A stretch of DNA of 64,000 bases. Origin: Mariniflexile sp. AS56. Lineage in GTDB: Bacteria > Bacteroidota > Bacteroidia > Flavobacteriales > Flavobacteriaceae. The stretch covers positions 172,844 to 236,843 of the forward strand of contig NZ_JAUPED010000008.1 of NCBI RefSeq assembly GCF_030552475.1. The letters are read 5' to 3'. The notes beneath the pieces were generated by a model, which saw nothing but the letters and a program-made list of their open reading frames with translations, did not search any database and had not been told where the DNA came from. Numbering within the stretch: the first letter of the stretch is position 1; every line of letters starts with the position of its first letter. The translations under genes and the position numbers were made by a program. Shown piece after piece: positions 1 through 8,199 of this stretch.

Positions 1-363
1 CATGATGGCTTTAATCTTCATTAACAACACTTCACTATCAAACGGTTTGTTTAAATAGTCGTCTGCACCTACTTTATAGCCTTTTAAAACATCTTCCTTC
101 ATGGTTTTAGCCGTTAAGAAAACAATAGGCACATCGGTATTCTTTTCACGTATTTCTTTCGCTAAAGTAAACCCATCTTTATAAGGCATCATAACATCTA
201 GAATACATAAATCGTAATCGTCCTTTTTAAATTTTTCGAAACCTTCCATTCCGTTTTTGGCGTGAACAACATCGTAATCGTTCATCATCAAATAATCTTT
301 AAGAACAATTCCAAAATTCGGATCGTCTTCAACTAATAATATTTTCTTTTTTTGCTCTTCCAT
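1..363 (-). CDS. Response regulator, receiver domain (cut by window edge)
   Basis: Cytoplasmic output half of a two-component system. I translated the minus strand from the ATG at 363-361; 121 codons are open to the window edge, so the C-terminal effector domain (probably a winged-helix DNA-binding domain) is not visible. The receiver is complete in its key residues: the acidic pair Glu12/Asp13-Asp14 after ILLV, the phospho-acceptor Asp56 in CILDVMMP, Thr84 in FLTAK and Lys106 in NKPF. The start lies 2 bases after the stop of the histidine kinase gene, so the two are co-transcribed and very likely cognate partners. The family resembles the RprY/OmpR type common in Bacteroidota; the subfamily is inferred because the effector domain is missing. 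Confidence 0.93.
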   Translation of the reverse strand, partial: MEEQKKKILLVEDDPNFGIVLKDYLMMNDYDVVHAKNGMEGFEKFKKDDYDLCILDVMMPYKDGFTLAKEIREKNTDVPIVFLTAKTMKEDVLKGYKVGADDYLNKPFDSEVLLMKIKAIM

Positions 364-365
364 TG

Positions 366-1940
366 TTATGATATTATTGGAAGCTTTATAATAAAAACGC
401 TTCCTTTGTCTTTTTCACTTTCTACTGATACATGACCTTGATGGTCCTCTACAATACGTTTCACGTAGGCCAAACCTAAACCATGACCCTTAACGTTATG
501 AATGTTTCCTGTGTGTTCTCTATAAAATTTTTCGAATACACGTTTGGCAGCTGCTTTACTCATACCGCTACCATGATCTTTTATTTTTAACAAAATATTG
601 TTTCCAACATTTTCGGTATATACTTCAATTTTTGGTGCTTCTGGCGAATACTTAATAGCATTATCCAAAATATTCACTATTACATTTGTAAAGTGTGTTT
701 CATTTGCTAAAACAGAGGTTTTTGGTGCATCAAAAAATGTTTTGATATATCCTTGTCTGTCTTCAACGATGAGCTCTACATGCGTAATGGCATCTTCTAC
801 TAGGTCGTTCAAGTCTAACCTATCCTTACTTATATTTAATTCGTTTTTCTCTAGTTTAGATATTCTTAATACGTTTTCAACTTGGGCATGCATGCGTTTG
901 TTTTCCTCTTTAATCATTACCAAGTAGCGCATCACTTTTTCTTTATCGTCTATAACTTTCGGATTTCGTATCGCATCCAACGCCAAATTTATAGTGGCAA
1001 TAGGTGTTTTAAACTCATGCGTCATGTTATTAATAAAGTCCGTTTTTATTTCTGCTATTTTACGTTGCTTCACCAATTGGTACAACGCACCACCATAGGC
1101 TAAAATAATGATGGATGTGAAAATAACCGATAACAAAATCATACCCATAATAGACGACAAAATAAACTTTTTATCATCTGGAAAATTCACCAAAAGCTTA
1201 TAGGTACTTTGGTTGGTTTCGTTATAAAACATAAATACACTAAAAGCCGAAGCATCTGTATTCTCAAAATTATCGCTGCGTACTCTAGTCGCTAAATCGT
1301 TGCTGTAAATAGCAAATTCAAAATCGATATTAATACTATCTTCTTTTAACTTATCGGCTAATAGTTTTTGAATTTCATCTTTAGTTACACGTTTATGAAT
1401 AGGCAAACGCGACGCTAAATCTTTATAAACATCTTCAAAAACAATTTCATCGGTGCTTGTCATTTTATCTAAAAGCAACAACTTATCGTTTGTACTTAAA
1501 TCTAAATCTAAAGCAGATCCACTGTTCTTATAAACCTTTGTTTCACGGTTGCTTAAAATACGTTTAACATTAATGGTATCTAAACCTATGTCAAAGAGCG
1601 ACGAATTAAATTTATAATTTTCTTCTAAAGTTCCGTTTCTATAAACAACCGTTTCTTTAGAATCTAAATCTTCTTTTATAATATACAAATTTCTAATGGC
1701 AGTTGTATCAACTTTCTCACCTTTAGAAATTAAATCTTGAAGTTTATATACGTATTCTGAATATTCTCGCTTCTCAATAGTGTTAGAAACGTAATTAAGA
1801 ACCTTGTTTACATTAAACCTAAAACGCTCTTTTTCGTTTTTAACAGACCCATTAATATAATAAGCTTGAACAAATATAATACCTATCAAAGACAAACTCA
1901 TTAACAGGATTAATAATACAAATATTTTTTTGCTCATCAT
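366..1940 (-). CDS. Membrane-bound sensor histidine kinase
   Basis: Sensor kinase of 524 residues, partner of the response regulator immediately downstream. One membrane helix lies at about residues 5-27 and a second at about 258-290, enclosing an extracytoplasmic sensor region of some 230 residues that I do not recognise. The HisKA helix carries the phosphorylated His308 in MTHEFKTP. The ATP-binding domain has an N box (NILDNAIKYS), a G1 box (DHGSGMS) and a G2 box (GHGLGLAYV). The kinase is therefore expected to be active. There are two adjacent ATG codons at the start and I cannot choose between them. The gene follows coaE by 73 bases and may belong to the same long minus-strand transcript. 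The signal sensed is unknown. Confidence 0.95.
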   Translation of the reverse strand: MMSKKIFVLLILLMSLSLIGIIFVQAYYINGSVKNEKERFRFNVNKVLNYVSNTIEKREYSEYVYKLQDLISKGEKVDTTAIRNLYIIKEDLDSKETVVYRNGTLEENYKFNSSLFDIGLDTINVKRILSNRETKVYKNSGSALDLDLSTNDKLLLLDKMTSTDEIVFEDVYKDLASRLPIHKRVTKDEIQKLLADKLKEDSINIDFEFAIYSNDLATRVRSDNFENTDASAFSVFMFYNETNQSTYKLLVNFPDDKKFILSSIMGMILLSVIFTSIIILAYGGALYQLVKQRKIAEIKTDFINNMTHEFKTPIATINLALDAIRNPKVIDDKEKVMRYLVMIKEENKRMHAQVENVLRISKLEKNELNISKDRLDLNDLVEDAITHVELIVEDRQGYIKTFFDAPKTSVLANETHFTNVIVNILDNAIKYSPEAPKIEVYTENVGNNILLKIKDHGSGMSKAAAKRVFEKFYREHTGNIHNVKGHGLGLAYVKRIVEDHQGHVSVESEKDKGSVFIIKLPIIS

Positions 1941-2013
1941 CCAAAATTAACATTTTAACATTTAGTCCTCGTTCCTTTTAACCTTACATTAACAAAAATG
2001 TTAAAATTTGGGT

Positions 2014-2601
2014 TTATTTCATCGCATTAAGCATTTTATTGTGAATTTCACTCACTTGATTTGTAGTATTTTCAAGTGTTGTATTCGAAATCACATAATT
2101 TGAAAGTTTTACTTTTTCAGCGTCAGACCATTGGTTTTTCATGATGGCTTCCACTTTATCTGTAGTTGTGTTGTCTCTTTTTAGCAAGCGCTCTATGCGC
2201 AAGGCCTTAGGTGCCGTTACGGTTATAACATAATCACATTGTTTGTAACCGCCGTTTTCAAACAAAATAGCCACTTCTTTTATTACATAAGGAGCATTTT
2301 GCTTTGACTGCCACTTTTTAAAATGTGTTGCCACTCTTGGGTGCACAATGGCGTTCATTTTTTGCAAATATGAGGTATCATTAAAAATGATATTTGCTAT
2401 AAAAGGTTTGTTTAGCTGGTTGTTTACATAAGCCTCATTCCCAAACAGTTCTATAAGTTTTCGCTTGATAACTTTAGATGTATTCATAAGTTTTTTAGCT
2501 TCCTCATCGGCTATATACACAGGAATCCCCAACGCCGCAAACTGTTTCGCAACTGTTGTTTTCCCGCTACCTATACCACCTGTTAAACCTACAATTTTCA
2601 T
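2014..2601 (-). CDS. coaE: Dephospho-CoA kinase
   Basis: Catalyses the last step of coenzyme A synthesis, ATP-dependent phosphorylation of the 3'-hydroxyl of dephospho-CoA, in the cytoplasm. The 195-residue protein has the P-loop GLTGGIGSGKTT at residues 5-16 and the downstream HPRV motif typical of CoaE. Length is usual for the family. The start codon overlaps the stop of the YbbR gene as ATGA, showing translational coupling. coaBC, which provides earlier steps of the same pathway, lies 5.6 kb upstream in the same gene run. Confidence 0.97.
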   Translation of the reverse strand: MKIVGLTGGIGSGKTTVAKQFAALGIPVYIADEEAKKLMNTSKVIKRKLIELFGNEAYVNNQLNKPFIANIIFNDTSYLQKMNAIVHPRVATHFKKWQSKQNAPYVIKEVAILFENGGYKQCDYVITVTAPKALRIERLLKRDNTTTDKVEAIMKNQWSDAEKVKLSNYVISNTTLENTTNQVSEIHNKMLNAMK

Positions 2602-3557
2602 TCTATTATGATAAACTCTATACGTTGCTGCTTAATTTTCACATTTTTAGTAGACTTCGGAAAGGTGTCCAATTCCGGCACTAAAAGCGATTGATTATTC
2701 ACAGCATGACTATAATCGCAAACTACCTTGAAATCTTTCGCTGAAACTGAATTAAAGTTACTTAAACTCACGTAATAAGAGACGTTAACTTCCTTTGGAA
2801 AGTATTTCAAGTTAATATTTTCAGGTACATTAATAATCGTTACAGGTATTTTCAATGTACCTTCTGTAAACTTTTCGACGGTTCCTTTTAAAATAATATT
2901 ATCGTTTGAAAAGGTTAAATCTTTATTCTTCTCAGGAAGCTTTAATTTAACAATTTCTGATATATTTTTTCGAACCTCTTCTAACGTAAATGTTTCGGTT
3001 TCAACAAAATCAACTTTTGAAACTAATTTTTTAGGCCCCACAACCACAATAGAATCGGGTTCTAATACATATGGCTTAGCAACATCAAAACCTGGACTGT
3101 ATTTTATGTCTGAATTCAGTTTAACTGGTATCTTCTTTACCATATTAACACCGTATCTAAAAGTGAGCACATCTGGAGACACATTTAACAATTCCACCTG
3201 TTTATCAAACTGCGTGTTTTCTATATATGCCTTCGATTTATTCCAAATAAAAACTGAATCCTTTTTATAAACATCTTTTTTAAAGTCAATTCTAATTTTT
3301 GGTTTCGAGAAGTAATACGTCAACCATTTAAAACCATGCGTTTTTAAAGTAATACTTAAAGCTACAGAATCATTAAAAAGCACATTCTCTTGTGGTACAT
3401 TTACTTTTTCAATATTAAAAACGAGTGTATTTGTATACGTTTTAGATAGTTTTGTAAATATTAAAATGATGAACGAAAGCACTAAAAACAAAAAAAATAC
3501 ATTAATTTTTTTGCTTTTAATAGAGGATAATATGCCGGATTTTATTTTTTGTATCAT
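2598..3557 (-). CDS. YbbR-domain membrane-anchored protein
   Basis: A 319-residue protein with one N-terminal membrane helix at about residues 18-36 and a long extracytoplasmic part made of beta-rich YbbR-like repeats. Motifs such as KIPVKLN, PDSIVVVGPKKLV and TLKIPVTIINVPENI look like successive YbbR units. YbbR proteins in Firmicutes (CdaR) regulate the membrane diadenylate cyclase; whether this one does is unknown, because no cyclase gene is in view. It overlaps both neighbours by 4 bases (ATGA), so it is translated with the glycosyltransferase and coaE. The YbbR-coaE pairing is a common Bacteroidota arrangement as I recall. Confidence 0.82.
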   Translation of the reverse strand: MIQKIKSGILSSIKSKKINVFFLFLVLSFIILIFTKLSKTYTNTLVFNIEKVNVPQENVLFNDSVALSITLKTHGFKWLTYYFSKPKIRIDFKKDVYKKDSVFIWNKSKAYIENTQFDKQVELLNVSPDVLTFRYGVNMVKKIPVKLNSDIKYSPGFDVAKPYVLEPDSIVVVGPKKLVSKVDFVETETFTLEEVRKNISEIVKLKLPEKNKDLTFSNDNIILKGTVEKFTEGTLKIPVTIINVPENINLKYFPKEVNVSYYVSLSNFNSVSAKDFKVVCDYSHAVNNQSLLVPELDTFPKSTKNVKIKQQRIEFIIIE

Positions 3558-4561
3558 AATGATTTAAAAAACAATTTAGGGAAATGAGTTTCGGGGTTCT
3601 TTTTTAAAACATCTACAGCCAGTGTCGATTTTAAAAATCCATAACCGTAACCAAAAAACTGCACAGCAATGGCTACTAATGCTAAAATAGAAACTCCTAT
3701 ATTTTTGGTTGAGAACAAAGCGGTTAAAAATGCTACCACAAAATACAAAACATAAAAGAGTATGAGAACATTTATTTGAACAGCCAACAAAAAAACAGCC
3801 ACAATGAGTCCTAAACTAAACAAGGTAGGAAACCAATAGGTTATTTTTTTTGTTGAGGGATGCCAGGTATTCAAAATAGGGCGTACCAATCCGAATTTAT
3901 ACACTTGTTTATAAAATTTACTCCAAGAAATACGACGTTTATGGTACACAAAAGCTTGAGGAATCAGGGTTGTTTTATAACCTAAATTCCAAAGACGAAT
4001 GGATAAATCGGGGTCTTCACCTGGGTGAATGAAACCAAAACCTTTCGATGCTAAAAAGGCTTCTTTTGAAATACCCATATTAAAACTTCGCGGCTGAAAA
4101 GTATCCACACTCTTTTTATTACCTCGAATACCACCTGTAGTGATAACCGATGTCATTGAAAAATTAATCGCTTTTTGCAACGGACTAAATGATTCATGCG
4201 CCGCATCGGGACCACCAAAACAATCTACATATTGTGTTGCTAAGCTTTTTTCAACTTCAAATAAATAGTTTTCGGGTAGAATGCAGTCGGAATCTAAAAT
4301 AATAAAATAGTTTCCTTTCGCCTGTTGCATACCGAAATTTCTAGAATCACCAGGACCTGAATTTTCCTTAAAAAAATAAGCGATATCAAGCTTGGTTTTA
4401 AAAGCATCTACAACATTTTTAGACGCTATGGTTGATCCATCTTCAACAAGTACAATTTCAAACTTAGTATCCGTTTTTAACCCAACAAAACTTTGTAAAA
4501 GCTCTTGCGTTTCGTCTGGCCGATTGTAAACAGGAATGATGAATGAAAATTGTAATTGCAT
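3554..4561 (-). CDS. Family 2 glycosyltransferase
   Basis: Membrane-attached sugar transferase of 335 residues with a GT-A fold catalytic domain. The N-terminus FIIPVYNRPDE opens the nucleotide-sugar site, the metal-binding DSD is at residues 90-92, and a later GEDPDLSIRL supplies the acidic acceptor-side motif of GT2 enzymes. Two or three hydrophobic segments lie between about residues 245 and 315, so the enzyme sits at the inner membrane facing the cytoplasm. Substrate and product are unknown; an envelope polysaccharide is likely. A perfect -7 box (TACATTTG on the minus strand) stands 4 bases before the ATG, and a terminator separates the gene from fabI, so this is probably the start of the GT - YbbR - coaE transcript. 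Confidence 0.92.
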   Translation of the reverse strand: MQLQFSFIIPVYNRPDETQELLQSFVGLKTDTKFEIVLVEDGSTIASKNVVDAFKTKLDIAYFFKENSGPGDSRNFGMQQAKGNYFIILDSDCILPENYLFEVEKSLATQYVDCFGGPDAAHESFSPLQKAINFSMTSVITTGGIRGNKKSVDTFQPRSFNMGISKEAFLASKGFGFIHPGEDPDLSIRLWNLGYKTTLIPQAFVYHKRRISWSKFYKQVYKFGLVRPILNTWHPSTKKITYWFPTLFSLGLIVAVFLLAVQINVLILFYVLYFVVAFLTALFSTKNIGVSILALVAIAVQFFGYGYGFLKSTLAVDVLKKNPETHFPKLFFKSL

Positions 4562-4565
4562 AACA

Positions 4566-4573
4566 CAAATGTA
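4566..4573 (-). promoter_or_regulatory. -7 promoter box of the glycosyltransferase operon
   Basis: The minus strand reads TACATTTG, an exact match to the Bacteroidota -7 element TAnnTTTG. Only 4 bases separate it from the ATG at 4561, so the transcript would start at or next to the start codon. No good TTG -33 element is seen at the usual 17-20 base spacing. Confidence 0.55.
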
Positions 4574-4584
4574 ATTAAAGCAAA

Positions 4585-4611
4585 CAAAAAAGCCACCTTA
4601 TACAAGTGGCT
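4585..4611 (-). terminator. Rho-independent terminator between fabI and the glycosyltransferase
   Basis: Read on the minus strand, a stem of AGCCAC with GTGGCT encloses a short loop and is followed at once by TTTTTTG. It would end the fabI transcript before the glycosyltransferase promoter. Confidence 0.7.
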
Positions 4612-4627
4612 ATGTTTTATTTTTTTA

Positions 4628-4661
4628 AAGACCTCACGCGTTTAAAAAACAGTGAGGTCTT
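4628..4661. terminator. Hairpin downstream of fabI
   Basis: AAGACCTCAC at 4628-4637 pairs perfectly with GTGAGGTCTT at 4652-4661 across a 14-base loop. It lacks a clean U tract on the minus strand, so it may be an mRNA-stabilising 3' hairpin working with the terminator just beyond it. Confidence 0.55.
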
Positions 4662-4681
4662 ATCCAATATATTAGGTATTC

Positions 4682-5497
4682 TTATTCTTCTCCAACAAAA
4701 GTGCTCATAACAGCATCACTAACCCCCATGTTGCTAAAACCACCATCATGAAATAGATTTTGTAATGTAACACGTTTGGTTAAATCACTAAATAATGTCA
4801 CTGTATAGTTTGCACAATCTAAAGCTGTAGCGTTACCTAGTGGTGACATTTTATCTGCGTAAGCAATAAAACCGTCAAACCCTTTAACTCCACTACCTGC
4901 AGTTGTAGGTGTTGGCGATTGCGAAATAGTGTTTACACGTACTTTCTTATCACGACCAAAGAAATACCCGAAACTACGAGCAATACTTTCTAAATAAGCT
5001 TTATTATCAGCCATATCGTTATAATCAGGAAACACACGTTGCGCTGCCATATAAGTTAAAGCTACAATACTACCCCACTCGCTCATCGCGTCTTGTTTGT
5101 AAAGTGTTTGCATTACTTTGTGAAAAGACATTGCAGAAACATCAGTTCCTTTTTGTGTCCAATCGTAATTTTGGTCTGTATAATGTTTCCCTTTTCTAAC
5201 ATTAATAGACATACCAATAGAATGTAAAACGAAATCTATTTTACCGCCTAGAATTTCCATCGATTGTTGAACTAAATTCTCTAAATCTTCAATAGAAGTG
5301 GCATCAGCAGGAATAACTTGAGATCCAGTTTTTTCAGCTAACTCATTAATTTGTCCCATTCTCATGGCAACTGGTGCGTTGGTTAAAACAAATGTACCAC
5401 CTTCTTCGTGAACACGTTCTGCTGTTTTCCAAGCAATTGAATTTGAGTCTAATGCTCCAAAAATGATTCCTCTTTTTCCTTTTAGTAAATTATACAT
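4682..5497 (-). CDS. fabI: Enoyl-[acyl-carrier-protein] reductase (NADH)
   Basis: Performs the last reduction of each fatty-acid elongation cycle in the cytoplasm. The 271-residue sequence has the FabI-type N-terminus (KGKRGIIFGALDSNSIAW) in which the short-chain dehydrogenase glycine motif is modified, HSIG around residues 92-95, and the catalytic Tyr159 and Lys166 with the six-residue spacing that marks FabI (Tyr-X6-Lys). Length matches the family. The gene is preceded by recN with a 118-base gap that holds a -7 box and short tandem repeats, and it ends in two hairpins, so it can be transcribed alone. It is the usual target of triclosan-type inhibitors. Confidence 0.97.
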   Translation of the reverse strand: MYNLLKGKRGIIFGALDSNSIAWKTAERVHEEGGTFVLTNAPVAMRMGQINELAEKTGSQVIPADATSIEDLENLVQQSMEILGGKIDFVLHSIGMSINVRKGKHYTDQNYDWTQKGTDVSAMSFHKVMQTLYKQDAMSEWGSIVALTYMAAQRVFPDYNDMADNKAYLESIARSFGYFFGRDKKVRVNTISQSPTPTTAGSGVKGFDGFIAYADKMSPLGNATALDCANYTVTLFSDLTKRVTLQNLFHDGGFSNMGVSDAVMSTFVGEE

Positions 5498-5569
5498 ATG
5501 TTAATGTGTTAATTCGTTGATTTATTGATTCGTTTATCTGTTAAAAGCTAACTTGACATAATTAAAGGC

Positions 5570-5577
5570 CAAAAGTA
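5570..5577 (-). promoter_or_regulatory. -7 promoter box of fabI
   Basis: The minus strand reads TACTTTTG, an exact TAnnTTTG match, about 72 bases before the fabI ATG. It lies immediately downstream of the ACTTTAAA repeats. Confidence 0.5.
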
Positions 5578-5578
5578 C

Positions 5579-5614
5579 TAAACTTTAAACTTTTATACTT
5601 TAAACTTTAAACTT
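5579..5614. repeat. Short tandem ACTTTAAACTTT repeats
   Basis: The unit ACTTTAAACTTT occurs as imperfect tandem copies over 36 bases between recN and the fabI promoter. Related AAGTTTAAAG-like words also lie on the other side of recN at 7270-7302. They may be simple AT-rich slippage repeats or promoter-upstream elements. Confidence 0.6.
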
Positions 5615-5615
5615 T

Positions 5616-7268
5616 TTAGTTCAGTAATTCCTTTGCGTGAGCAATGGCCGATGATGACATTTCAATACCGCCCAACATTTGAGCGATTTCTACAATACGC
5701 TCATCGTGATTTAATTTAACCAAATTGGTTTGCGTTACGTTGTTCACATCTTCCTTATACACTTTAAAATGCGAATGCCCTTTGGCTGCAATTTGTGGTA
5801 AATGGGTTATAGAGAATACCTGCATGGTTTTGCTCATTTGCAACATGATGTCTCCCATTTTATTTGAAATTTCTCCTGAAACACCCGTATCGATTTCATC
5901 AAACATAATGGTTGGTAATTGAATGTATTTTGACAATACAGACTTAATAGCCAACATTATACGAGACAATTCACCTCCTGAAGCGGCTTTTTTAAGTTCG
6001 TTAAAATGACCACCTTTATTCGCTGAGAATAAAAAGGATAAGTCGTCTTTTCCGTTAGCAAAAAACTCTTTTCCGTAAACTGCGTCTATTTTAAACTGCG
6101 CATTTGGCATGCCCAAACTCCCTAAAATAGTTTCTAATTGTTTTGTTAGCTCGGGAATAATAGCTGTACGTTTACTATGAATATCTTTTGAAATAGTGTT
6201 TAATTCTGTTTCTTTATTTTCAATTTCTAAGCGCTTCTTTTGAATAGACTCATCTAAATTCTCAGTAAAAGACACCTTTTCTTCTAGTTGAATTTTTATG
6301 GCGATTAAGTCTAAAATACTGTCTACTACATGCTTTTGCATTAAATTATGAAGCACACGTAGCTTAGAATCGACTACATCTAGTCTATTTGGGTCTGCTT
6401 CCAAATTATCTTGAAACACATCGACTTCTCTAAAAACATCATCCATATCAATTAAACTACTATTGACTCTTTTAAATAAGTCTTCGTATTTTAACGAATA
6501 ACTGGATAATTTTTGAAGTGTATTTTTTAAAGTTCCTAATGCAGGAAGAATTCCTATTTGTTCTTCATTCAATAATTGATAAGCTTCAGAAAGTTTTTCC
6601 TTAATACCTTCAATATTATTTAAAGTTTCGTATTCTTCTTCAAGTAATTCCAATTCACCATCTACCAAATTGGCTTCAACCAATTCACTTAATAAAAATG
6701 AATTATAATCGTGTTCCTTAATGGCATCTGCCTGAAAATCTAAAAGTTCTTGAAGCTCTTTTTTTAATTTTTTATATGCTTTTAATTCTAATTTATAAGT
6801 TTGAAGTGGTGCATCGTTCTTCGCCAAAGCATCTATAACTTGAAACTGAAATTCATTGCTTGTTAACTGCAAGGTTTGATGTTGCGAATGAATATCAATT
6901 AAACGTTCACCCAATAATTGCAAACTATTTAAGTTTACGGGAGAATCGTTTACAAAAGCGCGCGATTTACCTGAAGGCAAGATCTCCCTACGGATGATGG
7001 TTTGCACATCATAATCAAAATCTTCTGCCTTAAAAAGCGATTGAAGTTTATAGTTTGAAATATTAAAAACAGCTTCAATGACACATTTTTCTTCTGTGTT
7101 TTTTAAGCTGCTTAAATCGGCACGTTTCCCAAGTATTAAAGATAAACCACCTAAAAGAATGGATTTACCTGCACCAGTTTCACCTGTAATAATAGAAAAA
7201 CCATCGTTAAACTCCACATGAAGTTTATCAATTAAAGCGTAATTTTTTATGGAAAGTGACGTTAACAT
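5616..7268 (-). CDS. recN: DNA repair protein RecN
   Basis: SMC-like ATPase of 550 residues acting early in double-strand-break repair. The N-terminal half-ATPase has Walker A GETGAGKS at residues 29-36; the middle, about residues 150-370, is rich in Glu, Lys and Leu and reads as the coiled-coil arms; the C-terminal half has the ABC signature SGGELSRIML and the Walker B region PTIMFDEIDTGVSG. Length is usual. It starts 43 bases after the DUF4835 gene and belongs to the coaBC - DUF4835 - recN run that I recall as conserved in flavobacteria. Confidence 0.96.
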   Translation of the reverse strand: MLTSLSIKNYALIDKLHVEFNDGFSIITGETGAGKSILLGGLSLILGKRADLSSLKNTEEKCVIEAVFNISNYKLQSLFKAEDFDYDVQTIIRREILPSGKSRAFVNDSPVNLNSLQLLGERLIDIHSQHQTLQLTSNEFQFQVIDALAKNDAPLQTYKLELKAYKKLKKELQELLDFQADAIKEHDYNSFLLSELVEANLVDGELELLEEEYETLNNIEGIKEKLSEAYQLLNEEQIGILPALGTLKNTLQKLSSYSLKYEDLFKRVNSSLIDMDDVFREVDVFQDNLEADPNRLDVVDSKLRVLHNLMQKHVVDSILDLIAIKIQLEEKVSFTENLDESIQKKRLEIENKETELNTISKDIHSKRTAIIPELTKQLETILGSLGMPNAQFKIDAVYGKEFFANGKDDLSFLFSANKGGHFNELKKAASGGELSRIMLAIKSVLSKYIQLPTIMFDEIDTGVSGEISNKMGDIMLQMSKTMQVFSITHLPQIAAKGHSHFKVYKEDVNNVTQTNLVKLNHDERIVEIAQMLGGIEMSSSAIAHAKELLN

Positions 7269-7311
7269 TCAAGTTAAAAATTTAAAGTTATAAGCTTAAA
7301 GTTGGGACAAC

Positions 7312-8199
7312 CTAAAACTTAATATTTTGCCATTTGCTACTGTGCATAGGCGCTACTTTTTGTAAGGATTCTTTAACGCTGGCTATATTTACATTAGGGC
7401 CGTCGGTAAAAACTTGTTCAATTTCATCGGCCTTAGCATCAAAGAACGTTCGAAGTAAGAACGAATTTGGTCTGCGGCTGTTCATCGCCTGGAATTGTTT
7501 TAAAGTGCCTGCAATTTGCTCTTTACCTTCTTTAGCATTTGTATGCATCACATCTAAACCTTTCCGGTGGTAGGTGTACATAACATCTCTATACTCTCTA
7601 AAGGTTGGCGACAACAAATTATCTATAAGTGCAAATCTACTTTGCAAACCATCTGCCAGTTTCCAGCCTTTAAAATTATCTTGTTGAGAATAATTCACAA
7701 TGGTTTGTGCTTGTTTAAAATAGGTATCGCCTCCGTTTGGAGCAAACGAATCGGCATCTAAACCTAAAATCATATTTATGTGAAATGCCAAAACAGATAC
7801 TAAATTAGATTCGTATTGCGTTGGACTGAAAATTAAGTTTTGAAACTCTAAATACTTAAAATTAAAATCTTTATCGTTGAAATTATAAATAGGTGAAGTA
7901 AATGAAGACCCATAAACCGGTCGAGACGACTGTACTTGCAACGATGCCTGAAATGCTTCGCCACTGTAATTAACAACATTAACAATGATGCTACAATCTA
8001 TACGCTCTTGGGTTGCAAACGTTTTGCTTGTCCATTTCGTATTATTAACAAACTCTTTTAATTGTTTCTCTAAAGTTTTAAAAATAGGCAGGTTTTCGTT
8101 CCCCGTTTGTTGTGCATTCACAACAACGTTGCAATTTAGTTCTTGAGAAAAACCTACAATTCCAAAACTGAATATTAAAACTATGAGTATGTTACGCAT
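7312..8199 (-). CDS. DUF4835 family exported protein
   Basis: Secreted or periplasmic protein of 295 residues with an N-terminal signal peptide (MRNILIVLIFSFGIVGFSQ, cleavage likely after FSQ). The mature part has the family features VQSSRPVYGSSF, FQNLIFSPTQYESNLVSVLAFH and LGLDADSF. The molecular function is unknown. It overlaps the coaBC stop by 8 bases and precedes recN; this placement is the commonest context I know for DUF4835. No cysteine lipobox is present, so it is not a lipoprotein. Confidence 0.88.
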   Translation of the reverse strand: MRNILIVLIFSFGIVGFSQELNCNVVVNAQQTGNENLPIFKTLEKQLKEFVNNTKWTSKTFATQERIDCSIIVNVVNYSGEAFQASLQVQSSRPVYGSSFTSPIYNFNDKDFNFKYLEFQNLIFSPTQYESNLVSVLAFHINMILGLDADSFAPNGGDTYFKQAQTIVNYSQQDNFKGWKLADGLQSRFALIDNLLSPTFREYRDVMYTYHRKGLDVMHTNAKEGKEQIAGTLKQFQAMNSRRPNSFLLRTFFDAKADEIEQVFTDGPNVNIASVKESLQKVAPMHSSKWQNIKF

